Assembly: GCF_000314895.2 (NCBI RefSeq)
Contig: NZ_CM001773.1
Location: forward strand, 1,708,333 to 1,772,332
Direction of reading: 5' to 3'
Source: Providencia sneebia DSM 19967
Lineage (GTDB): Bacteria; Pseudomonadota; Gammaproteobacteria; Enterobacterales; Enterobacteriaceae
Length of the DNA: 64,000 nucleotides
In this document: positions 31,859 through 40,773 of the stretch, one piece after another
How the letters are laid out: each line of letters starts with the position of its first letter
Position numbering within the stretch: the stretch's first letter is position 1
The notes under the pieces: model-generated
Database searches by the model: none
The model's input: only the letters and a program-made list of their open reading frames with translations
What the model was told of the DNA's origin: nothing
Program-made: the position numbers and the translations under genes

Positions 31859-32377
31859 TTAGAATATACTGGTATCTTTAAATAGACCTACTTTTAGATC
31901 ATTCGCTGTGTAAATCACTTTACCATCAACTAACACTTCACCGTCAGCAAGACCCATGATCAGTTTACGGTTAATAACGCGTTTAAAATTGATACGATAA
32001 GTCACTTTTTTCGCTGTTGGCAGAATTTGGCCTGTGAATTTCACTTCGCCTACGCCAAGTGCACGGCCTTTGCCTTCACCACCTAACCAGCCAAGGTAGA
32101 AACCAACTAATTGCCACATTGCATCTAAGCCTAAGCAACCGGGCATCACTGGATCATTGACAAAATGGCAGCCAAAAAACCATAAATCTGGGTTAATATC
32201 TAATTCAGCTTCGACATAACCTTTATTAAAGGTTCCGCCATCTTCAGTCATTGTGATGATGCGATCCATCATCAACATGTTGCCAGAAGGTAATGGAGGT
32301 CCATTTTCTCCAAATAGTTCACCTCTTCCTGAAGCTTCTAAATCAACTTTTGTGTAGGACGCGCGTTTATCAACCAT
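31859..32377 (-). CDS. fabA: 3-hydroxydecanoyl-ACP dehydratase/isomerase
   Basis: Introduces the cis double bond for unsaturated fatty-acid synthesis by dehydrating and isomerising 10-carbon acyl-ACP. The 172 residues equal E. coli. The catalytic His is in [23 protein letters not shown], and the catalytic Asp lies in the LGLDAMW part. Upstream it has the FabR/FadR regulatory block described separately. Confidence 0.97.
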   Translation of the reverse strand: MVDKRASYTKVDLEASGRGELFGENGPPLPSGNMLMMDRIITMTEDGGTFNKGYVEAELDINPDLWFFGCHFVNDPVMPGCLGLDAMWQLVGFYLGWLGGEGKGRALGVGEVKFTGQILPTAKKVTYRINFKRVINRKLIMGLADGEVLVDGKVIYTANDLKVGLFKDTSIF

Positions 32378-32417
32378 GTTCTTATGATAGCCTTAATTGA
32401 GTGTAAGTTCATAGAAT

Positions 32418-32451
32418 AGCGTACACTTGTAAGCTGAACAACTCCGATCTG
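32418..32451 (-). promoter_or_regulatory. FabR and FadR sites upstream of fabA
   Basis: On the fabA strand, CAGATCGGAGTTGTTCA (FadR site) runs directly into AGCTTACAAGTGTACGCT (FabR palindrome). The arrangement and most bases follow the E. coli fabA promoter as I recall it, where FadR activates and FabR represses. Confidence 0.75.
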
Positions 32452-32462
32452 ATATTTTTTAT

Positions 32463-34199
32463 TTAGCTTAACCATTTTAAAAACCAAGGTAACTTAGGTT
32501 TTTCTGGTGAATTAGCCTGATTTATCCGTTCTTGAATTAAAGCTAACAGGTGTACATTATCGCCTTCAACTTGTTGTTCAAAGTAGGGTTGTTGAGTCAG
32601 TAATGTAATGGCTTGGGCAACATGCTCCACAGGCCAGATATGAAATTGTCCTTCTTTAACAGAATTAATGATAGTTTCATTAGTGCAAAGGTGACGTATA
32701 TTCGCCATTGGAATAATAACACCTTGGCGTCCGGTTAGGCCACGCTTAGCACAAATATCATAAAAACCTTCTATTTTCTCATTCACACCACCAATTGGTT
32801 GAACATAACCAAATTGGTCAACAGCACCAGTCACAGCAATTTGTTGATCGATTGGCTGTAGTGCCAGCGCGCTAATAAGTGCACATAATTCAGCTAATGA
32901 GGCGCTATCACCATCGACTTCACCATAAGATTGCTCAAAAACAATAGAGGCAGAAAATGGCTGAGGCTGATCCAATTTCAGTTCATAGTTCAAATAGGCC
33001 TGCATAATCATCATGCCTTTTGCATGAATATTACCGCCTAGCTCTGCTTTTCTTTCAACATCGACAAATTCACCATCACCGATATGGACAACACAAGTAA
33101 TGCGCGATGGCTCACCAATTGCTTCAGGGTGACCAGGATACTGCAAGACAGATAGGCCATTAATCTGCCCAATAACTTCACCTTCAGTTCTAATGAAGAC
33201 TTGTTCTTGTAAGATATCATCTTGAGCGCGTTCAGGTAGAAAACTATGTCGCCATAAGCGATTTTCAATAGCCTGCTTAAATGCTTCGGAATTAAGGGTA
33301 TTGTTTGACTGAAAATGTGACGCGTCTGTTAATCGACGAATTAGCCATAAAACATCAAGTGGTAAGTTAAATTTATCTTCACAAAAGCGAGTCGCTTGAG
33401 TAATCAAAATTGGCCAACCATCTGCGGTAATTTCCGGTAATTTATTAGCTACAATGATAGATTTTATATAACGCATCCATAATGTTAATTGCTCTTTATC
33501 ATCAAAGAACATAACAGGTTCATATTCGCCATAAATTGCATTATCAAATAATGAAGGGTGAATATATTCGAACTCTTCAAGCTCCAGTCTATCCCCAACG
33601 ATAACTAATTTTAGCTCAAGAGGCTGTGGTTGTATTTCAACAGGTAAAGTTTGGTTATCTGTAAATGGCAACCATTCAATTTGCTTCTGAGAAACCATAT
33701 ATTGCAATCGCTGCCACATTAAAGGCTGAGCAATTAAGGTTGATGCAGAGAGAAGCAGAATGCCACCATTAACCTGATGCAGTAAACCTGGCACTAAATG
33801 CATTGATGGTGTAATGAATCCAAACAGTTGTTCAGGTTCAATCCAATGGCGGTAGGCAATTTTTTTACTGCTGGAAAATCGGCCATTAACATTGGGTTGC
33901 CATTCAAACACTTGCTTGCTTTCACAAAACTGATAATCACCATTAATAGTTGGGTAATCTGTCAATAAAGCGCTAAATGAGTTGGCAAATTCCTGTAGAT
34001 AATACTCACTCTCATCCGACTTAATAAACATGAAACGAGTTCGTGAGTTTTCTTTAATGAACTGCGTTACACTTTCAAATAATCTAGGCTGAATATCCGG
34101 CAATGAAGCGGGGGTAAGTGTATCTGAGGAAACAAAATTTGCCTGGTAAGGCGTTAAATCAGGGGTTAGGCCTTGCCATGTTAGTTCTTGACTGATCAC
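32463..34199 (-). CDS. ycbZ: Lon-like ATP-independent protease YcbZ (LonH)
   Basis: A putative Lon-family protease with a degenerate AAA part; E. coli YcbZ is implicated in ribosome assembly. The S16 protease domain lies near the C-terminus: GDSASLAELCAL with the catalytic Ser and AVTGAVDQFGYVQPIGGVNEKIEGF with the Lys in NEK. Start chosen as GTG at 34199 (VISQELTWQGLTPD), which aligns residue for residue with the E. coli N-terminus; the frame stays open to an ATG at 34289, adding 30 unlike residues. The 578-residue product compares with 586 in E. coli. The ribosome-binding site is weak for both starts. Confidence 0.9.
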   Translation of the reverse strand: MISQELTWQGLTPDLTPYQANFVSSDTLTPASLPDIQPRLFESVTQFIKENSRTRFMFIKSDESEYYLQEFANSFSALLTDYPTINGDYQFCESKQVFEWQPNVNGRFSSSKKIAYRHWIEPEQLFGFITPSMHLVPGLLHQVNGGILLLSASTLIAQPLMWQRLQYMVSQKQIEWLPFTDNQTLPVEIQPQPLELKLVIVGDRLELEEFEYIHPSLFDNAIYGEYEPVMFFDDKEQLTLWMRYIKSIIVANKLPEITADGWPILITQATRFCEDKFNLPLDVLWLIRRLTDASHFQSNNTLNSEAFKQAIENRLWRHSFLPERAQDDILQEQVFIRTEGEVIGQINGLSVLQYPGHPEAIGEPSRITCVVHIGDGEFVDVERKAELGGNIHAKGMMIMQAYLNYELKLDQPQPFSASIVFEQSYGEVDGDSASLAELCALISALALQPIDQQIAVTGAVDQFGYVQPIGGVNEKIEGFYDICAKRGLTGRQGVIIPMANIRHLCTNETIINSVKEGQFHIWPVEHVAQAITLLTQQPYFEQQVEGDNVHLLALIQERINQANSPEKPKLPWFLKWLS

Positions 34200-34379
34200 T
34201 ATAATTTTTCTGCTATTAATATGATTATAAGTAAAATGCCTGTCTGTGAACCGGCGCGTATGTATAAATCCTAGGTGGATATTTTGCACTAATTTTCGGT
34301 AATTTTAGCCCTTATTGCGCAAGGTTGTTATATTAGCCTTTGAGCACCAATCTTGCAGCAATAATTGTTGCTATATCAG

Positions 34380-34556
34380 TTAGAATAATGAAAATAGTAG
34401 AACAACTGGCAAAGTCATTGGCCATGTTAGCCCAATAAGGAGTGCACTCAGCAATCGCATGAAGATATTAGGGTCTTTTGTGACAAGTAGTGTTATAAGT
34501 GCAGAACATACAGCTCCAATCCCATAGATGAGGAGTATGCTTTCAAATGTGGACAT
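34380..34556 (-). CDS. Orphan GhoT/OrtT-family membrane toxin
   Basis: A 58-residue protein, MSTFESILLIYGIGAVCSAL at the N-terminus, with two hydrophobic helices. Its C-terminal half, RLLSALLIGLTWPMTLPVVL plus LFSLF, carries the hallmark of the GhoT and OrtT toxins (RLLSAFLVGITWPMSLPVALLFSLF-like). These toxins insert in the inner membrane and lower membrane potential and ATP. No GhoS-like antitoxin gene is adjacent, so it resembles orphan OrtT rather than the GhoS/GhoT pair. No strong ribosome-binding site is visible. It lies between ycbZ and matP, on the same strand as ycbZ. Family assignment is by recalled motif; function is inferred. Confidence 0.85.
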   Translation of the reverse strand: MSTFESILLIYGIGAVCSALITLLVTKDPNIFMRLLSALLIGLTWPMTLPVVLLFSLF

Positions 34557-34780
34557 GCTAAATTATTAATTGTTAATAGATATAATACAATTGTACACGA
34601 ATTTATGCCAAGTTGTTATCTTATTCACCATTTTTGAAAGTATATGATTATATTTTTGTATTAAGTGTTTTTACCCTTTAGACTTCTTCATAAAATAATT
34701 TACTACGTAATCATCAGGACATTATTTTTTGATGGCGCTTTCTTGAACATTTAAATTTAGACTCAATTTTTGGAAACACT

Positions 34781-35245
34781 ATGAAATATCAGCAGCTTGA
34801 AAATCTTGAATGTGGATGGAAATGGGACTATTTAATTAAAAAAGCAAGAGCTGGCGAGGTTATCACTCGCTATATTGAAAGAAGTGCAGAAGAAAATGCA
34901 GTTTCTCTATTGTTAAAAATCGAGAATCAACCAGATGAAATTTTGCGCTGGATTTCATTGCATATTGCTCCTCAAGTTGATCATCGAATGAAACAAAGCA
35001 TCCGAGCAAGACGTAAACGCCATTTTAATGCTGAACATCAGCACACAAGAAAAAAATCGATTGACCTTAACTTTTCGGTTTGGCAGCGATTATCTAATCT
35101 CGCCGTCAAACGTAATATCACATTGTCTGAAACAATAGTTCAATTGATTGAAGATGCCGAGCATAAAGATAAGTATGAAAGCCAGATGAATTTTTTAAAG
35201 CAAGATTTGCAAGCTATCTTAGGGAGCTCGAGCTCTAAGAAATAA
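34781..35245 (+). CDS. matP: Macrodomain Ter protein MatP
   Basis: MatP binds matS sites in the Ter region, condenses it, couples it to the divisome through ZapB, and displaces MukBEF. The 154 residues match E. coli (150): start [15 protein letters not shown], a four-helix N-terminal DNA-binding part ([38 protein letters not shown]), then a ribbon-helix-helix ([15 protein letters not shown]) and C-terminal coiled coil. Position next to ompA is conserved. The 345 bases after it hold only the ompA terminator. Confidence 0.96.
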   Translation: MKYQQLENLECGWKWDYLIKKARAGEVITRYIERSAEENAVSLLLKIENQPDEILRWISLHIAPQVDHRMKQSIRARRKRHFNAEHQHTRKKSIDLNFSVWQRLSNLAVKRNITLSETIVQLIEDAEHKDKYESQMNFLKQDLQAILGSSSSKK

Positions 35246-35522
35246 TATTGCCGACTATTTAGGGGGTGGATTGATTGCAGTATATCTTTTTAATCATATT
35301 GCACATCAACTATTTGGGATTTTTGTCTATAACAGCAAATGACATCGAAGATTAAAATACCAACCTAATTTTTCTATATGAATAAATTTACAATATAATC
35401 AAATCATTAAAAGCATAATAAGTAAGTTGATTCATATCTGAAGTATTTTAGCATTACCTCTTTTATCTCCAGTTCTCTTTTATTTTTATCCTAATATTAG
35501 AAAAATTATTATATAGATATGA

Positions 35523-35549
35523 AAAAGCCCTACATTACATAGGGCTTTT
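35523..35549 (-). terminator. Terminator of ompA
   Basis: AAAAGCCCTA/TAGGGCTTTT, a perfect 10 bp stem with a seven-base loop, 42 bases after the ompA stop. Confidence 0.9.
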
Positions 35550-35590
35550 GTTCAGCTTGAAATTCGAACTTTCAAACAGTTGCTTAGTAA

Positions 35591-36667
35591 TTAAGCGCCT
35601 GGTTGAGATACAACTTCAGTTGTACCTTGAATTTCGATTTCAACACGACGGTCTGGAGCCAGACATTCGATCAGAGCTGCGCGACCTTTAACATCGTCAC
35701 ATTTGTTACCAGTTACTGGATCTTCTTTACCACGACCTTCTGCAGCGATTACGCTAGCAGGAACGCCTTTAGATACCAAGTAATCTACTACAGACTGTGC
35801 ACGTTTTTGTGAAAGTGGCAGGTTGTAGTTTTGTGAACCGATACGGTCAGTATAACCAACTACCAGTACACGACCTTGAGTTGGGTCGATGCTGCTTAGT
35901 TCGCTATAAAGTTCGTTCAGTGCTTCTTGGCCTTCTGGTTTCAGGCTAGATTTGTTGAAGTTAAACAGAACGTCTGAACGTAGAGTGAAACGTTTGTTTT
36001 CAACAACTGGAGCTGGTTCAACAACTGGAGCTGGCTCAACAACTGGAGCTGCTTCTTGGTTGAAACGATATGCTAGACCAACGCTCAGCATGCCGTTGTC
36101 TGGACGTGCGCCCAGGCTGTTGTTGTCACCAATTTTGCTAACCCATTGGTAATCTAAACGAGTTGCCCAGTTTGGCGTGATTGCATATTCAACACCCAGT
36201 GCGTACAAAGGAGAAACGCCAGTGTCGTTTTCTTTGTAGTGCGCTTGGCCAGCTTGGTTAGCTTTAACATCTGTACGCCAAACCATACCACCTAAACGGG
36301 TATAAACGTCTAAGTCATCCATTACTGGGTAGCTTAGTTTAGTTGCAAGAGAAACACCCATAGATTTCAGGTCACCGTGGTTACCGTCACCTTTGTATTT
36401 CATTTTACCAAACCAGTCATAACCAAGCTCGAAGCCTAGGTATTGGTTGTATTGGTAACCTGCGTATGCACCAGCACCGAGTTGGTCACGATCAGTACTT
36501 GTACCTACTGAACCTGCGTTACGGTCAACTGGATTGAATTTTGTGTCTTCATAGTGAGACCAGCCTAATTTAGCACCGGTATACCAAGTGTTATCTTTTG
36601 GAGCTGCTTGCGCAACAGTTGCGAAACTTGCTACTGCCACTGCGACTGCGATAGCTGTCTTTTTCAT
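35591..36667 (-). CDS. ompA: Outer membrane protein A
   Basis: Eight-strand outer-membrane barrel with a periplasmic peptidoglycan-binding domain. The 358 residues have a signal peptide to AQA, the mature start [20 protein letters not shown], and the barrel to about residue 205. A hinge follows with the repeat EPAPVV in tandem. The C-terminal OmpA-like domain has [15 protein letters not shown] and the diaminopimelate-binding region [19 protein letters not shown] with Asp and Arg. A disulfide pair ([16 protein letters not shown]) matches E. coli. Confidence 0.97.
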   Translation of the reverse strand: MKKTAIAVAVAVASFATVAQAAPKDNTWYTGAKLGWSHYEDTKFNPVDRNAGSVGTSTDRDQLGAGAYAGYQYNQYLGFELGYDWFGKMKYKGDGNHGDLKSMGVSLATKLSYPVMDDLDVYTRLGGMVWRTDVKANQAGQAHYKENDTGVSPLYALGVEYAITPNWATRLDYQWVSKIGDNNSLGARPDNGMLSVGLAYRFNQEAAPVVEPAPVVEPAPVVENKRFTLRSDVLFNFNKSSLKPEGQEALNELYSELSSIDPTQGRVLVVGYTDRIGSQNYNLPLSQKRAQSVVDYLVSKGVPASVIAAEGRGKEDPVTGNKCDDVKGRAALIECLAPDRRVEIEIQGTTEVVSQPGA

Positions 36668-37022
36668 TTTTTACGCCTCGTTATCATCCAATATAGGCAT
36701 GGCTTCATTGAGCCTTATTATTCGCCATTGGTTTAAAATACTTGCTAGGTTTCAGCGACATTATCTATAAAAATTTATGAAAAGTAAAAAATAATGTCTC
36801 AACCTTAACAAGCTAAAGTCTACAACGAACTTAAAAAGATACAAGTAGAGTAAACACAATTCATTATAAAAAATGTTTTTTTAGTGGATAAATCAGAGAG
36901 ATAACCATATTTAAAGGCAAAGTTGTTTATTATCTATCTAATTGATCTTAATTATTTTTTCGCCATTTTAAATATCCAATATAGTTATGAGTTAAATTTT
37001 ATAAGAATATTCTTAATCTTGG
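36668..37022. other. ompA leader and ompA-sulA spacer
   Basis: The bases nearest ompA form its leader (GAGGCG ribosome-binding site close to the ATG). The rest is AT-rich with no gene seen. Confidence 0.5.
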
Positions 37023-37544
37023 TTAGTGATAGTAATTAGAGTGAATTTTTAAGTTACTTTGCTGTCCATTATGGTTACTTGCGCTATTATGCGATTTTTG
37101 CGGTCGCATAATAAAACCAATAGTATGACCTTCTAGTGCAGCTATTTGTAATCGAATAAAGTCCTGTTCACTTATATTAGGTAGCCAACCTAACACGACA
37201 CTGTAATTACCACTTCTTAATGCTTTTTCCATCGCACTCACTGTTTCTATATCGTCCATGCGATTGAGTTGAATAATTTTATTAATTGGCAAACCAGATT
37301 GTTCTAACCAATTGCGGCTTAGTTTTTGATTCGGACTTAACCATAATAGCCAGCGTGCTTGCACGCCTAATTGGCGTAATATTGGGAGCAATATGTAGTT
37401 AATGATAGAATGTTTTTCATCATAAACTAGCTCGCTAACCATCCCTTGTTGTGTGGTATCGTTTAGTTTCCGTACTGTAGGTGTAGCTTGTGCTTGATAA
37501 CTTTGAGGATATTGATTTGTTTTATTCCAATAATAGTTAGCCAT
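37023..37544 (-). CDS. sulA: SOS cell division inhibitor SulA
   Basis: SulA caps FtsZ and halts division during the SOS response; Lon degrades it afterwards. The 173 residues keep the family core GMVSELVYDEKHSIINYILLP, RWLLWLSPNQKLSR and LPINKIIQLNRM, and end with Tyr-His, resembling the Lon-recognised tail of E. coli SulA (about 169 residues). A GAGGTG ribosome-binding site precedes the start. Two LexA boxes lie 20-54 bases upstream, and sxy is divergent from it. Confidence 0.95.
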   Translation of the reverse strand: MANYYWNKTNQYPQSYQAQATPTVRKLNDTTQQGMVSELVYDEKHSIINYILLPILRQLGVQARWLLWLSPNQKLSRNWLEQSGLPINKIIQLNRMDDIETVSAMEKALRSGNYSVVLGWLPNISEQDFIRLQIAALEGHTIGFIMRPQKSHNSASNHNGQQSNLKIHSNYYH

Positions 37545-37563
37545 GATTCACCTCGCAATAAGA

Positions 37564-37598
37564 CTGTATGAATATACAGTAACTGTATATTCATACAA
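37564..37598 (-). promoter_or_regulatory. Two LexA boxes upstream of sulA
   Basis: CTGTATGAATATACAG (37564-37579) is a perfect CTGT-N8-ACAG box. CTGTATATTCATACAA (37583-37598) follows three bases later and has one half degenerate. Dual boxes imply tight SOS control. Confidence 0.92.
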
Positions 37599-37775
37599 TA
37601 TCAAGTGCGTTTTTTCAAAGCGCTTCGCAATTTTGTCGTTTATATCTGCAATCTTCTTGGCGTTTTAAATAGATTCTCTCAGAATGTTTTGGGCTTAATA
37701 GTCGTTAAAAGTTAAATAGTTATAGTGACACAACAAGGATGAATATAGATGAATACTCATAAGGAGTTTGGGTGT

Positions 37776-38378
37776 ATGTCTTTAACTGAAAAAAATTATT
37801 TTTGTCTCGAACAAGTATTGAAGCAATTTGGTGTGCTGAGTAAGAAAAATCATTTTGGGGGATATTGTCTTCTTATCGATAATGTCATCATCGGTCTTGT
37901 ATTGGATGATAATTTTTATTTAAGAGGATGCCTTTTTGCTCGTAGTTATTTTGAAGCCATTGGATTAAAACGTTTAGTGTTTACGAAAAAAGGGATCCCA
38001 TTAGAGCTGCGTTATTATTTAGTCTTTGAGCAGATTTGGGAAAATGAAAGCTTATTATTCCATTGTGTGGATTTAGCTTATCGCTCTGCACGGGAAGAAT
38101 TACTTCAAAAACAATCTGCGGTGGTTCGAATAAAAGATTTGCCTAATATGAATATGTCCGTTGAACGCGCTTTAGGGAAAATAGGGATCTATAAAGCAGA
38201 TGAATTGCAGGAAATTGGTGCTAAAGCCTGTTTTTTAAAACTTAAACAACATGGACGACTCATGACGAGTATTAAATTACTCATTGGGTTGGCTGGCGCA
38301 ATAGAGGGCTATCACAGCGCTGTATTACCTATCAAACTGAAACAAGAGTTAATTAATTGGTATAACACGGTCGGATAA
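37776..38378 (+). CDS. tfoX: TfoX/Sxy competence regulator
   Basis: Sxy acts with CRP at CRP-S sites to turn on competence and DNA-uptake genes. The protein has an N-terminal TfoX domain (FGGYCLLIDNVIIGLVLDD, LYLRG-type strand) and a C-terminal helix-hairpin domain (RIKDLPNMNMSVERALGKIGI, LGAKACFLKL-like, ALLGLAGAIEG-like). Start at 37776 has AAGGAG nine bases upstream and matches the E. coli N-terminus; an in-frame ATG at 37749 with AAGGA would add nine residues. It is divergent from sulA, as in E. coli. Confidence 0.92.
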   Translation: MSLTEKNYFCLEQVLKQFGVLSKKNHFGGYCLLIDNVIIGLVLDDNFYLRGCLFARSYFEAIGLKRLVFTKKGIPLELRYYLVFEQIWENESLLFHCVDLAYRSAREELLQKQSAVVRIKDLPNMNMSVERALGKIGIYKADELQEIGAKACFLKLKQHGRLMTSIKLLIGLAGAIEGYHSAVLPIKLKQELINWYNTVG

Positions 38379-38423
38379 ATTTAACCCAATAATGGGTAAT
38401 AATACGTAGTTTAATAATAATCT

Positions 38424-38475
38424 ATGAGCAGATGATGATTTTTCATTATTGAGAAATAGTGGCCCATCTGCTCAT
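38424..38475. terminator. Shared hairpin between convergent tfoX and yccS
   Basis: An 11 bp perfect inverted repeat ATGAGCAGATG/CATCTGCTCAT with a 30-base AT-rich loop lies between the two stops. It probably serves as a two-way terminator, though the loop is long. Confidence 0.45.
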
Positions 38476-38481
38476 TCTATT

Positions 38482-40644
38482 TTAATTTGTGGAAATATTA
38501 ATCTGTTTTATCATTCCATTAATTTCAGGGATCAAATCTAAAAGCAATCGCGTTTGTTCCATAATTAAGGCTGTTTTTTCATCATCATTAGCGGAAATAT
38601 TATCAATGCGTTGCATGATGCTATTTCGTAGTTGATCAGATTTACTTTCCTCATTATCACCATTTGTTTTTGTTGGCACAAATTGAATTGCGTTTTCTAT
38701 ATAGTTAATTGCATCATTTAAAATTGTTAAAACGTCCACATCTGTTATTTTCTCTCTGTGGGCACCTAATGCGGATATATAACTGAGTAATGTATGGTTG
38801 AGGCAAAGTAAGCGGAAAGCTTGTTCTTGAGTAACTTGGTACGATTTAGGGTCAGATGCCATATTAGATACAATTGAAGCAAATTCTGCATCATTATTAT
38901 GTGCATCACGTCGTGCGACTCGGTATTCCAAGCTATTATCTTTACCTTGAGAATATTGCTGAAAAATAGCATCTAAATAACGGCAGTTACTATTCATTGT
39001 TTTGTGGACAACTTGAGGTAATTGGCGGAATTTCCAATCCGGCCAAATAAAACTCACGGCAAGAAACGCAATAAAACAGCCAATTAAGGTATCAATAATA
39101 CGTGGTAAAGCAACTTCAAATCCTTCCCCAAGTAAGTTAAAACAGAATAAAACGAGTAGAGTAATAAATAAGGTTGCTTGAGCATACTGGCTACTGCGAA
39201 ATACAAAAAATAATAGCCCAGATATGACAATTAAGGTTAATTGTCCTTCCATTGATGGGATAAAGTTTAATAAAGGTAATCCTATGAGTATCCCAACAAT
39301 TGTTCCAATTATCCTCAGCGCTAATCTGCGTTTAGTCGCATTATAGTTAGGTTGGCAGACAAAAAGGCTGGTTAATAAAATCCAGTATCCTCTTTCTAAA
39401 TTAAATAATTGGATAATGAGATAACCTACACAAAGTAGAATTGACATTCTGACTGCATGGCGAAAAAGAGGTGACTTTGGTGTTAGGTGATGTTTAACAC
39501 GAGAAAAAATATCTCTTATCCCAGAAAGTGAATCGTCTGAAAGCTGCTCTATTTGCTTACTATTTTGCTGCCGAGCACTTTGCTCAAGGCTTAACCCTTT
39601 AAGTTGAATATCAATCCCTTTAAGATTATTGAGTAAACTGTAAAGTGCTTTCACTTCATGCGTTTCAGGGACGTTTTTTTTCAGTAGTTGCAAAGAACTT
39701 TCAATATAGGAAAAAGTGCGTTCAAAACGAGCACTATGTTGATAAGGTTTTTGCCATAACACGGATTGAGCAACTTGCTGGCAAGCTCTTGCTTGCATTG
39801 TTAATAAACGTTGAAAGCGAAATAATATATCACTGTGGCGTAGTGTACGGCTTAATTGTTGGTATTGAATATGAGATGAACTCGCTCGCTCATGAATATC
39901 TTGGGCAACAAAATAATATTGTAAGCTAATTCGTGTTCCTTTTTGCCCTCTATCACCTTTAAGGCGGCTAAGTAATGAGATCTTAGCTTGATTCATTGTG
40001 GTAACCAATGTGCTATTCACTAAAGCGAGATCATAAATAGATTGGGCATAATCATCATCAAGATCAGGATCAAATAAATTCGCTTTAGCATCTAAATAAG
40101 CAGCCAATTGTTGATAACACTGAGTAATCGCATCTTGCAAAGGCCTAACAGGAAATAATATATGTCCTATTAAGGTTAATAAATTATACCAAATTGCACT
40201 TATTAATAATAAAGTGGGTTGTTGGTACCAAGTATCAAAAATAGGTACGCCAAGCATGGTATAAATAGCAATTAATAAAGCGCCAAAAGCAATAGTGGCA
40301 TAGCGTTGCCCTAATGCGCCTAAAAGAATAAAACTAACTGTTGATATGGCTAAACCAAAAAAGAAAAGCACAGGATGCGGAAAGAGTAACTCTATCGAGA
40401 CTGAAGCAATAAAAAAACATAATAAAGTGATTAAGAGATTCTTTAAACGACCTGTTAATCTATCATCTAAGTCTGTTAGTGCAGCCGCAACCATACCCAA
40501 AGTTAATGGGATTGTCACTTTAGGCTCTTGACCTAATAGCCAAGGAATCAATGTCGTCCCTGTCAGGGCGATTAGGATTCGGATATAATACAAAGCATGG
40601 CTGTTATACAAAATACGACGATAACTAGTAAGCAGCGTTAGCAC
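38482..40644 (-). CDS. yccS: FUSC-family inner-membrane protein YccS
   Basis: A member of the FUSC/aromatic-acid-exporter-like family; its substrate is not established. The 720 residues (E. coli 717-720) hold two sets of about five to six membrane helices (about residues 20-165 and 400-520). Each set is followed by a helical cytoplasmic region. The family segment LALRIIGTIVGILIGLPLL is visible. Same place as in E. coli, between sxy and helD. Confidence 0.93.
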   Translation of the reverse strand: MLTLLTSYRRILYNSHALYYIRILIALTGTTLIPWLLGQEPKVTIPLTLGMVAAALTDLDDRLTGRLKNLLITLLCFFIASVSIELLFPHPVLFFFGLAISTVSFILLGALGQRYATIAFGALLIAIYTMLGVPIFDTWYQQPTLLLISAIWYNLLTLIGHILFPVRPLQDAITQCYQQLAAYLDAKANLFDPDLDDDYAQSIYDLALVNSTLVTTMNQAKISLLSRLKGDRGQKGTRISLQYYFVAQDIHERASSSHIQYQQLSRTLRHSDILFRFQRLLTMQARACQQVAQSVLWQKPYQHSARFERTFSYIESSLQLLKKNVPETHEVKALYSLLNNLKGIDIQLKGLSLEQSARQQNSKQIEQLSDDSLSGIRDIFSRVKHHLTPKSPLFRHAVRMSILLCVGYLIIQLFNLERGYWILLTSLFVCQPNYNATKRRLALRIIGTIVGILIGLPLLNFIPSMEGQLTLIVISGLLFFVFRSSQYAQATLFITLLVLFCFNLLGEGFEVALPRIIDTLIGCFIAFLAVSFIWPDWKFRQLPQVVHKTMNSNCRYLDAIFQQYSQGKDNSLEYRVARRDAHNNDAEFASIVSNMASDPKSYQVTQEQAFRLLCLNHTLLSYISALGAHREKITDVDVLTILNDAINYIENAIQFVPTKTNGDNEESKSDQLRNSIMQRIDNISANDDEKTALIMEQTRLLLDLIPEINGMIKQINISTN

Positions 40645-40773
40645 AAAAAAACCTCAAAGGTGAAAACAATCCTTAATTTATATCGATAGGATAGCTTGTT
40701 TAGCTGTAATAAAAAACCTTCTGAAATCAAGCTACAGCTATTTTTAATACTTGTTTAACTTAGGTGCAGGTGT

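Noticed and set aside
34200-34289. Thirty-residue N-terminal extension of YcbZ
   Set aside because: It has no counterpart in E. coli YcbZ, while the GTG start aligns residue for residue.
34781-37022. matS sites near matP
   Set aside because: I looked for the GTGAC-n-GTCAC pattern and saw no convincing match by eye; a computed scan could still find one.
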